From Torreya grandis (taxonomy: Eukaryota; Streptophyta; Pinopsida; Cupressales; Taxaceae), in NCBI GenBank assembly GCA_037957365.1, contig JARHVA010001922.1:1062501-1126500 (forward strand): a stretch of 64,000 bases of DNA. The letters are read 5' to 3'. Under the pieces are notes generated by a model. That model was not told the origin of the DNA, ran no database searches, and saw only the letters and a list, made by a program, of their open reading frames with translations. Shown here in pieces: positions 11,958 to 22,657 of this stretch (its first letter is position 1; every line of letters begins with the position of its first letter). A program made the position numbers and the translations under genes.

Positions 11958-12335
11958 TGATAGAGATGGTTTAGATTTGCATAATGAAAAAGAACCAAAC
12001 ACAAATAAAATATCTAAACCATAAATATATTATTATTTCTTCTATTACTTATCTATTACATTATATTAATAAAATAATATGGGAGTTACATATTTATAGG
12101 AACCTCATTCTTATTTTCTCTTTGTCAATTTCTCTCCCAAGATCTCTCATGATTATACAAACTCTATTTATAATATATTGTTATAACCTATAACAATATA
12201 TCTCAATAATATAATATATTCAAACCTATATTCATAATATTTTTTATAACATTATTAATACCAAATATAAGTACCAAAAAACCTATTACTATTCACCTCT
12301 TAGTAAATACACAATGTAAAAGCTAATCCCTAACA
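11958..12335 (-). repeat. Left LTR (3' LTR) of element G
   Basis: 378-bp repeat sharing 'ttagatttgcataatga', 'cctataacaatatatctcaa' and 'acacaatgtaaa..ctaatccctaaca' with 14161-14526. The TATAACA..ATATATC stretch is itself a near palindrome (TATTGTTATA..TATAACAATA). Confidence 0.85.
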
Positions 12336-12346
12336 TCCCCCCATAG
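12336..12346 (-). other. Polypurine tract of element G
   Basis: On the minus strand CTATGGGGGGA directly abuts the 3' LTR, the expected place and composition for the plus-strand primer. Confidence 0.75.
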
Positions 12347-14144
12347 TTTTTACATGGTGCAAAAAAATTCACACTCTTATCTACAGCATGCTCACCTATT
12401 TTAGCATGCCCTATTTGGATCATGACCTTGATATAAAGAGAGCCTCACTCCTCCCATGGTTTTATAGGTTTACCACAAACCTTGACATGAATAGGACCCA
12501 TCAACTGTTCACCTCCTATGGTTTTCTAGATCTCTACCACAAACCCTTTCAAGATCCATGAACTGACTTACATTGGTGCTTTCTATCCTTTCACAATGTT
12601 TTCACATTAAGGAATTATGTTTGGAATTACACACAAATTACATATCTTGAACATGCATGTACTTCTATTCTTATTTTGAAAACACATGGTAGAAACCATA
12701 TAAACACACCACACAAAATGCCACCACATCATTGGTGTGGACTCATCATTGGTGACTAACAAGAGGTTGATAAAAGACCTCCAACCTCCATGTATCCTCC
12801 AACCTCTAATTGAAGAAGATTCTCACTCAGCTGATGAATATTTATTCTTTAAGTGTCATATGTATTTTTTTACTGTCAAATGTTGATGTTTTGTTAATCG
12901 AGTATTCTCAGGTTTAGTATCTCATATCCATCTTAAAGAATTTCTTGGATTTTATTATCTTAGAATTGCATAAATTGGACATCACATTCAAGTGATAATG
13001 CATCCTTATTATTTTGATCATTTTTTGACATTTTTACCATATTATAAGACTCTTTATAAAAAATAACTCAACATACTTTATTGATATAAATGGCATTAAC
13101 CTAATTCACCTAAATGACTTTGACAAACATACCTTTGACTCAACACTCAAAATAAATAATTAAAATTGTCTTTATAAAGCTAATGAAATTGACAACTTTG
13201 AATTTTTGATAAATAATAAAATTTTAACATAAACACTCTATTGTAAAATAATGATTCTAGAAATATTTAAATAAAATTAAGTTTTTATCACCTAATAAAC
13301 TAAGAACATAGAAATCTATAAACACATGACCTAAATAAAAAAATAGACTATTGATTAGTATTAACAAAAATGAATCAATGCTACATAGACCATGGCGATG
13401 CATACCATGTTGATAGCTAGGGGGCATTGTACAACTGTCTATTAATTTTATGTATCAATGAGGATTTAAATGATGCATATCATAAATATAGGTGATGATC
13501 AATTTAAGTAGCCATAGGTGGGAAGTTGATCAAAAGAAATGAATGGTAAATTATGCAAAGAGCATACATCCAAATATTTGTGTTCAGATCTATCATATAA
13601 ATGTGTAGTATGTGTCTTATTCATGGCTCATAGAATCTCTCACGCTATGCATGGTTTAAAGATCAGTGGTGATGTAGATAAGAAGATTGATTTCTTTTAC
13701 AATTTAAGTGATGTGTATATCTTAGATCATATAGGAGATTAAAAAACCTTCTAAAATTATACACTGTCATTGAATCTTTAAAAATAAATACCATCAATCT
13801 GAGAGCTGGTAGTATGCACAACAGGATCAGAACAAGTTAGTGATACAAAATTCTAACTGATGTGGTAGGTTAATAATTTAAACCAAAATCATAGATACTT
13901 TATATGAGTCAAAAAAAATTGAGATGAATCATAATATAAGTATATGCGGTATGAGATGATGATGCATACGGTCTTCTTGTTACGTATGGCATATAATGAT
14001 CAAAATATGCTTGACACTAAACAAATAATAATCTATATTTTTAAAATTATTTCTCATTTAGGTGACTACCTTTCACAGGGGAACTTGAGAAGTATGGATT
14101 CCCCTTAACATATTTCAAAACTCCATTATGTAAAGGATCACACA

Positions 14145-14158
14145 CTGCTCTCATACCA
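14145..14158 (-). other. Primer-binding site of element G
   Basis: On the minus strand TGGTATGAGAGCAG stands two bases inside the 5' LTR. It differs at one base from the TGGTATCAGAGC that is complementary to initiator Met-tRNA and is standard for plant copia elements. Confidence 0.8.
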
Positions 14159-14160
14159 AA

Positions 14161-14526
14161 TGATAGAGTTGATTTAGATTTGCATAATGAGAAAGAGGCA
14201 AACATAGATAGAATATTTAAACCAAAAATGTATTAGTATTTCTTCTACTAATTCTCTATTACACTTTGATAATAATATAATATGGTATTTACATATTTAT
14301 AGGAACCTCATTTCTATATTCTCTCCATTAATTTCTCTCTCAAAATCTCTCATGATTATACAAACTCTATTTTTGATATATTGTTATAACCTATAACAAT
14401 ATATCTCAATAATAAAATATATTCATAATATTATTTATAACAATATTAATACCAAATATAACTACCAAAAAACCTATTACTATTTACCTCTCGATAAATA
14501 CACAATGTAAAAACTAATCCCTAACA
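14161..14526 (-). repeat. Right LTR (5' LTR) of element G
   Basis: 366-bp partner of 11958-12335, starting TGATAGAG and ending CCCTAACA in plus-strand reading. Directly followed by the AACAT target duplication. Confidence 0.85.
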
Positions 14527-14531
14527 AACAT

Positions 14532-14850
14532 ATCTCCAAGTAGAAATAATCACCATCAAAGCCTATGACAATGAAGAATAAGAATCATAAGGTACCATTA
14601 GGTTGCTATTTATCATTGGGCCCTTGACCCATGATACACTATTCCATGTTTTAAATCTCAATTTATCATACAATATGCTTTTGGTAGACCTTGGTTACAC
14701 AAGATTCATACAGTCCCATCAACATTGCACCAATATATCAAGTTATCCCATTTAGGGATGGAGGTTAGTATTCTAGGATATTTGCATCCATATGAGCATT
14801 ACAAACATCCATAGGTTAATTTCAAGAGATACAATTAACATTTCAACATG
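14532..14850 (+). pseudogene. Aspartic protease of Tat-like element, C-terminal part
   Basis: Resumes the protease interrupted by element G. In one frame it shows 'ITIKAYDNEE' (family xIxAYDNTxR), 'GTIRLLFIIGPLTHDT' (GTIxLPxxIGPVxxxT), 'FHVLNLNLSYNMLL' (FHVxDIxxSYNxLLGRPW) and 'DLGYTRFIQ'. The catalytic Asp is on the other side of the insertion. Confidence 0.8.
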
Positions 14851-16250
14851 AATCTAGTCATTAATAAGGACAAAGGGAAAATAATACTTATTGATTTACC
14901 ACAGGCCAACTGTATTGACCCTGATACCCTTGATTCCCTTTCCCACACACTACCTCTTTAAATGTCCAATCATTATAATATATTGGATAATGGACCAAGA
15001 GAATACTTGACCCATGACACTTTTCACATTATAAAACTTCCATAGAACCCAAAGTCCTTTGGAAGACCAAAAACCAAACCACTCATGCAATGGCAAAAAA
15101 AATGAAATGGCCATCTGCATAGTTTGGCAAATGTCACTTTCATACCAGCCTCTAGCCAAGAATAAAACCCTCTCAAAGGAGATGAATCATGGTTGTAAAA
15201 TTAAAAATTGGCCAATTGTTACAATAGTTCCAAATATCCCATTCCTAATCAGATCATAAAAAATCAAAATTATGAAGGAGGAAGTCTCAGGCCAAATTAA
15301 TAGGGAACACTTGAGCCAATTTCTATGACTAAGTAAAAAGGAGCCGATGGGCTTGGATTTAAACTTATTGGGGATGACCCCATGTATCTTATTCAAGTTC
15401 TTTTACCAATGACTAGTTATGATGATGTTGGTAGTGAAGCAGAGTCTGATCATAGCCAATTTGATGACCTAGCCCAAACCAATATGCTTGACAATAATGC
15501 CATTTGTACCCTTTGACCAGTCATTCATCATAACCCACTACCATTATATTATCCCCAATTGATAGACTAGTGATAACAATAATCCAATGTACCAGTGTCT
15601 GAGTTTTAAAATGATGAGACATTCTATGATTTTTTAGGCCTTAAGGATAATGTTCTATTGGGAGACCACAAAAAAGGGTTCTCAATCAAGTTGGATCTTA
15701 AAGCCTATTTTGGAGAGTGGGTGAACACCCTTAGCCAAAAAAAAATAAATAAAACATTGAGATACTCAAGTGAAACCTCTTTGAGGTGCTTTTAGACTAG
15801 GGAAAAAGTAAAGATAAAGTCTGGTCTAGTGGTGAAAACCTATTTTAGGTACCATTATATGGGGGTGTTCAACCTTATTCAAATATAAACCAAGAGACCA
15901 CTAATGGCTAACTTGTCTCTGGGTTTGAGATTAGTTTTGAAGATGAATAGGCTTTTGAGTGAATCATTCAGTAAATTACCAATGATGAACTTACCTATGG
16001 GTTTGAGTTCAGTCTTGAAGAACAATAATATTTTGACCACATCATCCAGGATTTTCCAAAAACATTTATTACATATCCATCCCTACCATTGGGGGATTAT
16101 GATTCATCATGTTTAGGATAACTTAAAGAACAAATCCTAACAAAGGAATTTGACATTGGAAAATAATTTAAATCTTTGCCCACTATTCTTGAAGATGGTT
16201 GAACTCTTCTAGTGAAAGACACAATAGAGGTAAACATTAGGACTCTATAT
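14850..16250 (+). pseudogene. Protease-to-RT linker of Tat-like element, decayed
   Basis: The usual long spacer between protease and reverse transcriptase. It shows only scattered readable pieces with stops and frameshifts and no separate domain I can name. Short open stretches on either strand here (for example 14950-15396) are chance frames. Confidence 0.5.
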
Positions 16251-17110
16251 GACCTGAAATGAATCAAATTAGGTGTGTCCCTCACTGAGGAGGAGTGTGA
16301 AGTACTTATATCCCTATTGAGGTAATTTGTAGATATATTTGCATGGGCATATTCTGACATGCTTGGTTTGGACCCCACCTTGGTTGTTCACCACCTTATG
16401 GTACATCTTGATGCCAGACTAGTGAAGTAAAAGTTATGCAAATTGCAACCCCACATTTTTTTATAGGTAAATAAAAAGTTGGAAAAAATCTTGAAAGTGA
16501 GATGTATTAGTCTAATTGACTATTCTAAATGGATTTCCAATGTAGTACCCATCAATAAAAATCTAGACAGAATCAAAATCTAAACTAACTTTAGGGACAT
16601 AAATAAAGCCTACTTTAAGGATAACTTTCCATTGCCAAACATTGACATGATTTTTGACTCCATAATGGGTTATGAGATGTTTTCTTTGGTGGAAATATTC
16701 TCAAGATACAATCAGATTCAAATAGTACAAAAAAACTAACATAAGACATCATTCACCATTCTATGAGGAAAATTTTGTTATCAAGTTATGCCATTTGGTC
16801 TTAAGAATGCAGGGGCCACCTATCAAAGATACATGATAGTCATATTTCATGATATAATGAGTGACATTGTTTAAGACTACATCAATGACATACTATGCAA
16901 ATCAAAGACTAGGGCTAATCATCTAGCATCATTGAAGAGGATATTTGAATGACTATGTGAATACAAATTTGGGCTCAACCCTAAGAAATGTGTGTTTGGT
17001 GTTACTTCAGGAAAATTTATTAGCTTCATTATGCCTTGTAGGGGCATAGAAGTTGATCTAGCTAAAGTACAAGCCATAACATAGATGCCACCATTGACCA
17101 ATCTAAAGCA
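16250..17110 (+). pseudogene. Reverse transcriptase of Tat-like gypsy element
   Basis: Nearly continuous in one frame with stops. Seen in order: 'EEECEVLISLLR' and 'FVDIFAWAYSDM' (entry of the domain), 'DYSKWISNVVPINKN', 'NFRDINKAYFKDNFPLPNID' (family DFRxLNxAxxKDxxPLPxID), 'SRYNQIQI', 'VMPFGLKNAGATYQR', then YIND at 16878-16889. The active-site motif should be Y[IVL]DD; the third residue is Asn through a G-to-A change, so the enzyme could not work as it stands. 'FGLNPKKCVFGVTSGKF' and 'GIEVDLAKVQAI' complete the thumb-side motifs. Gypsy assignment is firm, and the Tat branch is supported by the second RNase H downstream. Confidence 0.9.
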
Positions 17111-17700
17111 GCTCGATTATTTGTAGGGTAAGATCTAATCCATAAGATGCTTCATATCTCAATTGGCTAATAAGTGTCATCCTTTTACACATTTTTTGAA
17201 GAAATGTGTCACATTTATTTGGAATGATGATTATCAAAAATATTTTCAACAACTAAAATACTATTTAGAAAATCCACTAGTTTTATTGCCTCTTATGCTA
17301 GGGAAACCATTACTTTTATACCTATCAGTGATAGACACAACCTTTGGGGTACTTCTAGCTCAACACGATGAAAATGGAAAAGATAATTCCATGTACTATA
17401 TAATCCATACATTGGTCTTGTATGATTATAAATATATGCCAATTAAAGAATCTTAATTAGCAATGGTCTTCATAACTCAGAAACTATGGCATTACATGTT
17501 AAATAATAAGACCATGGTCATTTTAAAAGTAGATCCACTCAAGTATTTACTATCTAAAATAGTACTAAAAGGCCACATGGCCAAATGGATCATGCTTCTC
17601 AATGAGTTTGAGATAGAATATGTGGACCAGAAAACCATCAAGGGGCAAGTTATTGTAGACCATCTTGCTATAGCACCCCTTAAAGATATAGAGCTATTAA
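17110..17700 (+). pseudogene. RNase H of Tat-like element
   Basis: The retroviral-type RNase H that follows RT. Open pieces 17163-17456 and 17463-17921 give 'LLLYLSVIDTTFGVLLAQHD' (family LYLSVSDxAxGAVLxQ), 'DYKYMPIKES' then 'LAMVFITQKLWHYML' (family YxPxEKxCLALVxAxQKLRHYxL), and 'ILKVDPLKYLLSK'. 'AKWIMLLNEFEIEYV' and 'GQVIVDHLA' lead into the next domain (family RLxKWxxxLxEFDIxYV..GQALADFLA). Confidence 0.85.
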
Positions 17701-17729
17701 CATTCCAATTTCTTGATGAATCCATCATG

Positions 17730-18120
17730 ACCATCATTGACACACCTATTAAGGAGCAACATTGGAAGAAATATTTTTATGGTTCCTTCACAACACATGG
17801 ATTGGGGGTAAGCCATTTATTTATCACTCCAAAAGGGGACCTAATCCTTAAGTCATTCAGAATAAATTTTCTTTGTGTTAATAACATGGATAAATATGAA
17901 GCACTCATCATAGAGATTTGATATGTAGTAAAATGGAACATATCTCATCTATAGGTTTATGATGTTTCATAGTTAATCATCAATCAGGTTACAGACCATT
18001 TTTAGACCAAAGATGACAAGTTGGTTCCTTAAAAAGCCATGGTCAACACTCTCAAGAAGTAGATTTATGACATCCATTTTGAACATATACCAAGGGAAAG
18101 TAGCAAAAAAACAAATTCAA
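17730..18120 (+). pseudogene. Second (archaeal-type) RNase H of Tat-like element
   Basis: Starts 'HWKKYFYGSFTTHGLGVS' (family WxLYFDGSSxxxGxGAG, with the first catalytic Asp changed to Tyr), then 'LFITPKGDLILKSFRINFLC' and 'NNMDKYEALIIEI' (family NNxAEYEALIxGL, with the catalytic Glu changed to Lys). A second RNase H placed between RNase H and integrase is the known hallmark of Tat/Ogre gypsy elements. The remainder to 18120 is frameshifted. Confidence 0.8.
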
Positions 18121-19502
18121 TGGCCACCATTGGGTCACTCATTCAACATACAGACATAACAAAATACTACCAATTTCTCATTGAAAATCTATTAATGCCA
18201 ACTCATGAACCATCAACCATCATAATGATCTACGATATTATTGGTCCTAGCTCTACTTTTTATTCAAACCTACATGCCTATTTACATGACTATATTTTAC
18301 CACTATAATTATCTAGAAAACAAAAAAACTACTTCATCCACAATGCCCAATGTTAGACCTTACTCAGACCAACCCTATACCACCATAGTTTTGATGGAAC
18401 TCTACTTCATTTTTTACCTTCAAAATAATCTATACTAGCATTATGGGAAGTTCACAAAGGGGTATGTGGTGACCACAATAAAAAGTCCATCTTGTCCAAA
18501 AATCTCGTGTACTAGTTATTATTGGCCAATAATGGATACATATGTGAAAAGATGCAATAAATGTCAACAACATGCCAATCTAATTCATGCCCTAGCCAAG
18601 AATTTGAAACTAATGTTGACACTATGACCATTTACTACATGGGGACTCAATTTCATTGGGAAGATAAAACCCACCCCATCTGATGGCCATAAACATATTC
18701 TTATTACCATAGAATATTTCATTAAGCGGGTTGAAACTATACCCCTCGCTTATGTGTCTAGAAAGCAAATTTCCAAATTCATATTTAACCATCTCATTTG
18801 TCACTATGGAATCCCCTCCAAAATTATATTTGATAGTGATAGATCATTTAAAAATAAGGATTTCAAAGCACTATGTGCTGAGTGCAAGATTACTCAACAT
18901 TTTTCCATGGCATATTACCCTCAAGGTAATGGCCAAGTAGAAGCATAAAACAAAACCATTATCAACATCCTTAAAAATATTTTAAATGATGTTGGCCATA
19001 ATTAGAACCTTTAGATATTCCATTCCATATGGGCATATCATACTAACCACCACAATCCCATGCGAGCCACTCCATACTCACTTTTTTATGGTACTAAAGC
19101 CATTATTCCCATTGAGGTTGAGTTACCTTCATTATATATCTCTTTGAAACATGTCCTAGATGATAAAGACTATTGAGTAGCTTGCCTATAAGAGATGGAG
19201 TTACTTGATGATAAATTCTTGGCCATAGTAAATCACTTTCAAGCATATCAAAATCATTTATGTGGCCACTACAATCGATGCATAAAATATATAGACTTTG
19301 AACTTGGTGATCTTATCCTTAAAGACAACCAAAAGAATACCATAATTGAGAAGAAGCATAAAAGCAAGTTTAAACCCAACTGGGTAGGTCCCTTCATCAT
19401 TATTTTAGATTATGGCTAGGAGCATACAGGCTCACCACACCAGATGGAGACAAACTTGATGAGCCTATGAACATTATACACCTCAAACGGTACTATGCTT
19501 GA
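18120..19502 (+). pseudogene. Integrase of Tat-like element
   Basis: The zinc-binding part is seen as 'YYWPIMDTYVKRCNKCQQHAN' (HHCC-type end, 18510-18580). In the core, the first catalytic Asp in 'WGLNFIG' is Asn (18649-18651). The second Asp is kept in 'IFDSDRSFKN' (18838-18840), where the family has DNGxxF. The Glu is kept in 'YYPQGNGQVEA' (18940-18942). The C-terminal part shows 'FELGDLILK' and 'KFKPNWVGPFII' (GPY/F-like module), then ends 'NIIHLKRYYA' with TGA at 19500-19502. No chromodomain is seen, as expected for Tat. With the first Asp gone it is inactive. Confidence 0.85.
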
Positions 19503-20100
19503 GTAACTTGGTGTATTATCTATGAGGACCATTTCAAGTTGTACCATATTATCAATATTATACTTTGTGCTATACCATTCTACCATCCTACCATTCTTTA
19601 TCTATCACCTAATATGTTTTGATCATTCCCCACCTATTTCAGTTGACCTTGGTTCATCCATTGGTTTCACGCTTTCAACACAAAGAATAAAATTAGTTTC
19701 AGTGATTATTTCAAGAATTTTAGACAAAGGTAGTATTTTAGAGTGGTATGACATAAGTTTTATCAATTACGTCCTTTGTTTCTTGTTTCATTCTAATCAT
19801 GTTTGTTTATGTGAGCCTGATTATATCCACCTACATGGGCAAATCAATGTCTCACCAGTCCTGCTACTAATTATAGATGCATATGGGAAAATTAGTATCA
19901 TTGATATAATATATTGTATCCTAATTATAACTACCTATAGTCAAACTAAGGGAAGCATTTATGTATTGTGCCTTGACATACCAACTAGCCATTCCTATGT
20001 CATACTATTCCATTATGCTAACTATACCTATTTTATTTGAATTGGATGTTACACTAGTCATATTCCTCTATTATAAGGTGGAACTATTATGACTTGAGGC
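19503..20100 (+). other. 3' untranslated region between integrase and LTR
   Basis: No gene recognised. A 172-codon open stretch (19522-20040) exists but is rich in hydrophobic residues encoded by T-rich DNA, has no family resemblance and is probably fortuitous. The boundary with the type-B LTR could not be placed. Confidence 0.4.
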
Positions 20101-20168
20101 CATTTTGGGATTATGTGAGTAGTGATCAATACTTGTTGAGGTTAGATCAGTCCCCCTTTTCCATTATG

Positions 20169-20500
20169 CTCTCACCATTTTGTGAGCATTCTTTCAAATT
20201 TTCCATACTCTTACCATTTTATGAGATTGGACCATTTACTATCTTATCATTATCAATTGAGTTGAGATACTCCAAAATTCCAAAAAAATTTGGAAAATGA
20301 GTTATAAAAAATAAAAACATTGACCACTTCTTTGCCTTGAGGATTTTAGGAACTCTCACTAAGTCATAAGAAATCACTTGTCATTTTTTCCCCATCCTTT
20401 TTGTCATTTTATCCTACGCTCTCACCATTTTGTGATTTCATTCCTATTCTTCTATCACATCCATCATGTTTATTTTTTGATCATCACCATTTTATTCTAT
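20169..20500. repeat. CTCACCATTTTGTGAG hairpin repeats
   Basis: CTCACCATTTTGTGAG near 20170, CTTACCATTTTATGAG near 20212, CTCACCATTTTGTGAT near 20420 and a weaker ATCACCATTTTATTC near 20485. The first two are perfect short stems with a six-base loop, and the second shows compensating C-to-T and G-to-A changes in its stem. Confidence 0.7.
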
Positions 20501-20762
20501 CCTATATCCTAGGAAAACTACATTCATTTTGAAGTTTTTATTTGATATCATGTCCACAGAACTATGTAGGTAGTATCCACTTGTCTAGTGCATATGGAGA
20601 TAGCTCATCCACCCCATTCCTTTTCTTCTATTCCCCCATCTTTATTTGTTTGTTAAGTTGTCACCTATTTTATAGGGGAAATGTTTGCCATCTTGTTTGT
20701 GTCACATTATTTATACTAACATTATGACTAACTGTTGATTTTTTATATTTTTCTTCTTTATG

Positions 20763-20784
20763 TTTTTTTTTTTTTTTTTTTTTT
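20763..20784. repeat. T22 homopolymer
   Basis: Uninterrupted run of 22 T inside the type-B LTR. The first LTR copy has interrupted T-rich text here (about 230-320). Confidence 0.95.
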
Positions 20785-21264
20785 GTGTTCCTATATGTTT
20801 TATTTAAGTATTATTGCCTTGATTTAGTCTATGTGTATTCATTGGGTGATTCCTTGCACACTATTTTTGAATCAATCCATATTCATACATCAACATTGTC
20901 ATCATGGTTTTTATCACTAGTGTATTATTTTTCCTTGATTATTGGATCATGGGAGTCAGTCCTTCTACATATTTTGGCCAAGTCCTCATGGTGTTCTATT
21001 ATGATGCTTTCCATAATGTGATACAACAAAAATCAGCTTCAAGAAGTCTACACAGTAATGCAACATCAATATCTCCTTAGCACTAGCTTCAATAATAATC
21101 CCAGCCTCATCCACATCATATCCCAAATAGATTAATTAAACAATGATAGAATTATCCTCCTTACCAGTTCAGGTGAGCATCTCCCTACTAGCAAGTTTCC
21201 TAATTCATCTTTATCTTCTATATAAATTTATCATCATATTTATCATCATCATTTCCTAGCATGT

Positions 21265-21560
21265 TTGCCACTATTGGGGTACACTGCTTATAATTGCCTT
21301 TGGGAAAACCATTATACACCATTCGACTTGCATTCTCAATGATTCTAATTGCCTTTGGGAAAATCATTATGTTATCACCAATTTGAGAGTTAATGATTAT
21401 AACCACCTTTGAGTAAATCATTCACTTTTTTCCATCCAATAGGGGCTTGGTTGTCACTATTAGGGTACAATACTTATAAACACCTTTTGGTAAACAATTT
21501 TATGTCATCCCACTTGCATTCTCAATGATTCTACACACCTTTGGGTAAATCATTATGTTT
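21265..21560. repeat. AATGATT..AATCATT hairpin units, second LTR copy
   Basis: Five degenerate units of the same design as at 780-1165 (AATGATTctaattgCCTTTGGGaAAATCATTATG). Spacers contain 'ggggtacaatacttataa' and 'cacttgcattctc', so here the higher-order period is about 150-200 bp. Confidence 0.75.
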
Positions 21561-22201
21561 TCATTTGTTTGGTCCACTCATTTCCTTCTTTTGAGGGACC
21601 ATTTTCTGACCCCTTTTATTAACCACTCCTTTGAGGGGGCACCCTATAGTTCATCCATTGCCATTAAAGTCATAAGCATAAATAACATTTTTATTCTTTG
21701 AGAATATGTTATTATGTTTATATCTCATAATTAATTTCCAAATAGGAGCAAACATTAGACAATTAAAAGTGGCCACTAATGGTTTCATACCCTACTTTAG
21801 ATCAATTCTTATCAACCATTGAACATCTAGCCTAAGCATTTCTAAATGTCTCAAATTTGGCTTCATAACATGCAATTAAATCAATTTACCCTAAAAATCA
21901 ATTAAATCAAAACTTGGAAAATATTCAAAATCCTAAAATGGATTAATTAACATGTAAATCCTAAATCAAATCCTAATTGAATTCATCCTTGATAAATTAT
22001 ATAATTATCAAAAAAGAAATTAAAAATCAAAGAATATCCGAGGAAGTAATCATTACTTTTTGTGAGTTGTCTAAAATCCAAAATATCTCAAAGAACACAT
22101 ATTCCATGTTAATCATGAGGGTTGAACACCTTTTAACTCTATTGGGGTTAATTAGGAAAAACTAGGTTAGGTTTTAACTCATTGTAAGTTGATTTCAAAA
22201 C

Positions 22202-22210
22202 TTATAAATA
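22202..22210 (+). promoter_or_regulatory. LTR TATA box
   Basis: TTATAAATA, followed about 30 bp on by 'tctctatttagagagcttgga'. Same relative place as the boxes at 1977 and 63117. Confidence 0.6.
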
Positions 22211-22657
22211 CAAGAATTTGCCTCTCTATTTAGAGAGCTTGGATAGAGTAATGTTATAATGCAAAATTTAGGGCATGAAGTAAATATATAGTGTTATAAT
22301 TCTAAAATTGAGCCAAACCAAGCCATTACAAACCATATCAAAGCCAAAGCCAAGCCAACCATGGTGTAAATAGGAGATGGAGATAGCCAAGCCCCATTGA
22401 AGAATATTTCTTGAGCACAATCTAAGCATGCCAAATGAAGAGACCTCTTGGAACATTCAATGAATTGGTAAGGAATTCTGTGAGTTCTTTACATTTTTAG
22501 TTGTGATTTGTTCATTTATGTTTCTTCACCATGCTCTCCCCTTTGATCTATGAAATATAGTGTTATGCATGTTAGTGTGTTTGTTTTTCATTTTGATTGA
22601 TTTTCATTATGAAGATAACATATGATATAACCACCCTTCTTGGATTCCTTGATCACA

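Larger units (their letters stand above)
11958..14526 (-). mobile_element. Element G: small non-autonomous LTR retrotransposon in the protease gene
   Basis: Complete insertion of 2569 bp with direct terminal repeats 11958-12335 (378 bp) and 14161-14526 (366 bp). On the minus strand the LTRs run TGTTAGGG..CTATCA. A minus-strand primer-binding site and polypurine tract sit just inside them, which sets the orientation opposite to its host element. The ~1.8-kb internal region (12347-14144) shows no recognisable gag or pol and no long reading frame, so it needed proteins from another element. The Met-tRNA-like primer site and LTR start TGTTAG fit Ty1/copia. The internal region is longer than in classical TRIMs, so a small LARD-type label would also fit. 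Confidence 0.85.
20100..22657 (+). mobile_element. Type-B LTR, 3' LTR of the Tat-like element (start approximate)
   Basis: Resembles 1-2390 from about 20560 onward and 62672-63546 in its last part. Ends GATCACA at 22657. The next bases (ACCATTACC) are not a primer-binding site but run at once into gag coding sequence of another element. It is therefore a 3' LTR joined to its insertion target, and the Tat-like integrase just upstream belongs to it. It carries two kinds of hairpin array (20169-20500 and 21265-21560), a T22 run and a TATA box. The matching 5' LTR of this element is missing. Confidence 0.7.

Noticed and set aside
14532..19502. Endogenous pararetrovirus
   Set aside because: The polyprotein has an integrase after RNase H and a Tat-type second RNase H. 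Pararetroviruses lack integrase, and no movement protein was seen.
19522..20040. 172-codon open stretch after the integrase
   Set aside because: Made of T-rich DNA giving hydrophobic residues at random, with no domain and no homologous frame elsewhere. Better read as 3' untranslated DNA. It could be rechecked if relatives keep it open.
20785..21021. Small open stretches in the type-B LTR as membrane proteins
   Set aside because: Hydrophobic translations come from T-rich LTR DNA; the homologous part of the first LTR copy does not keep the frame.
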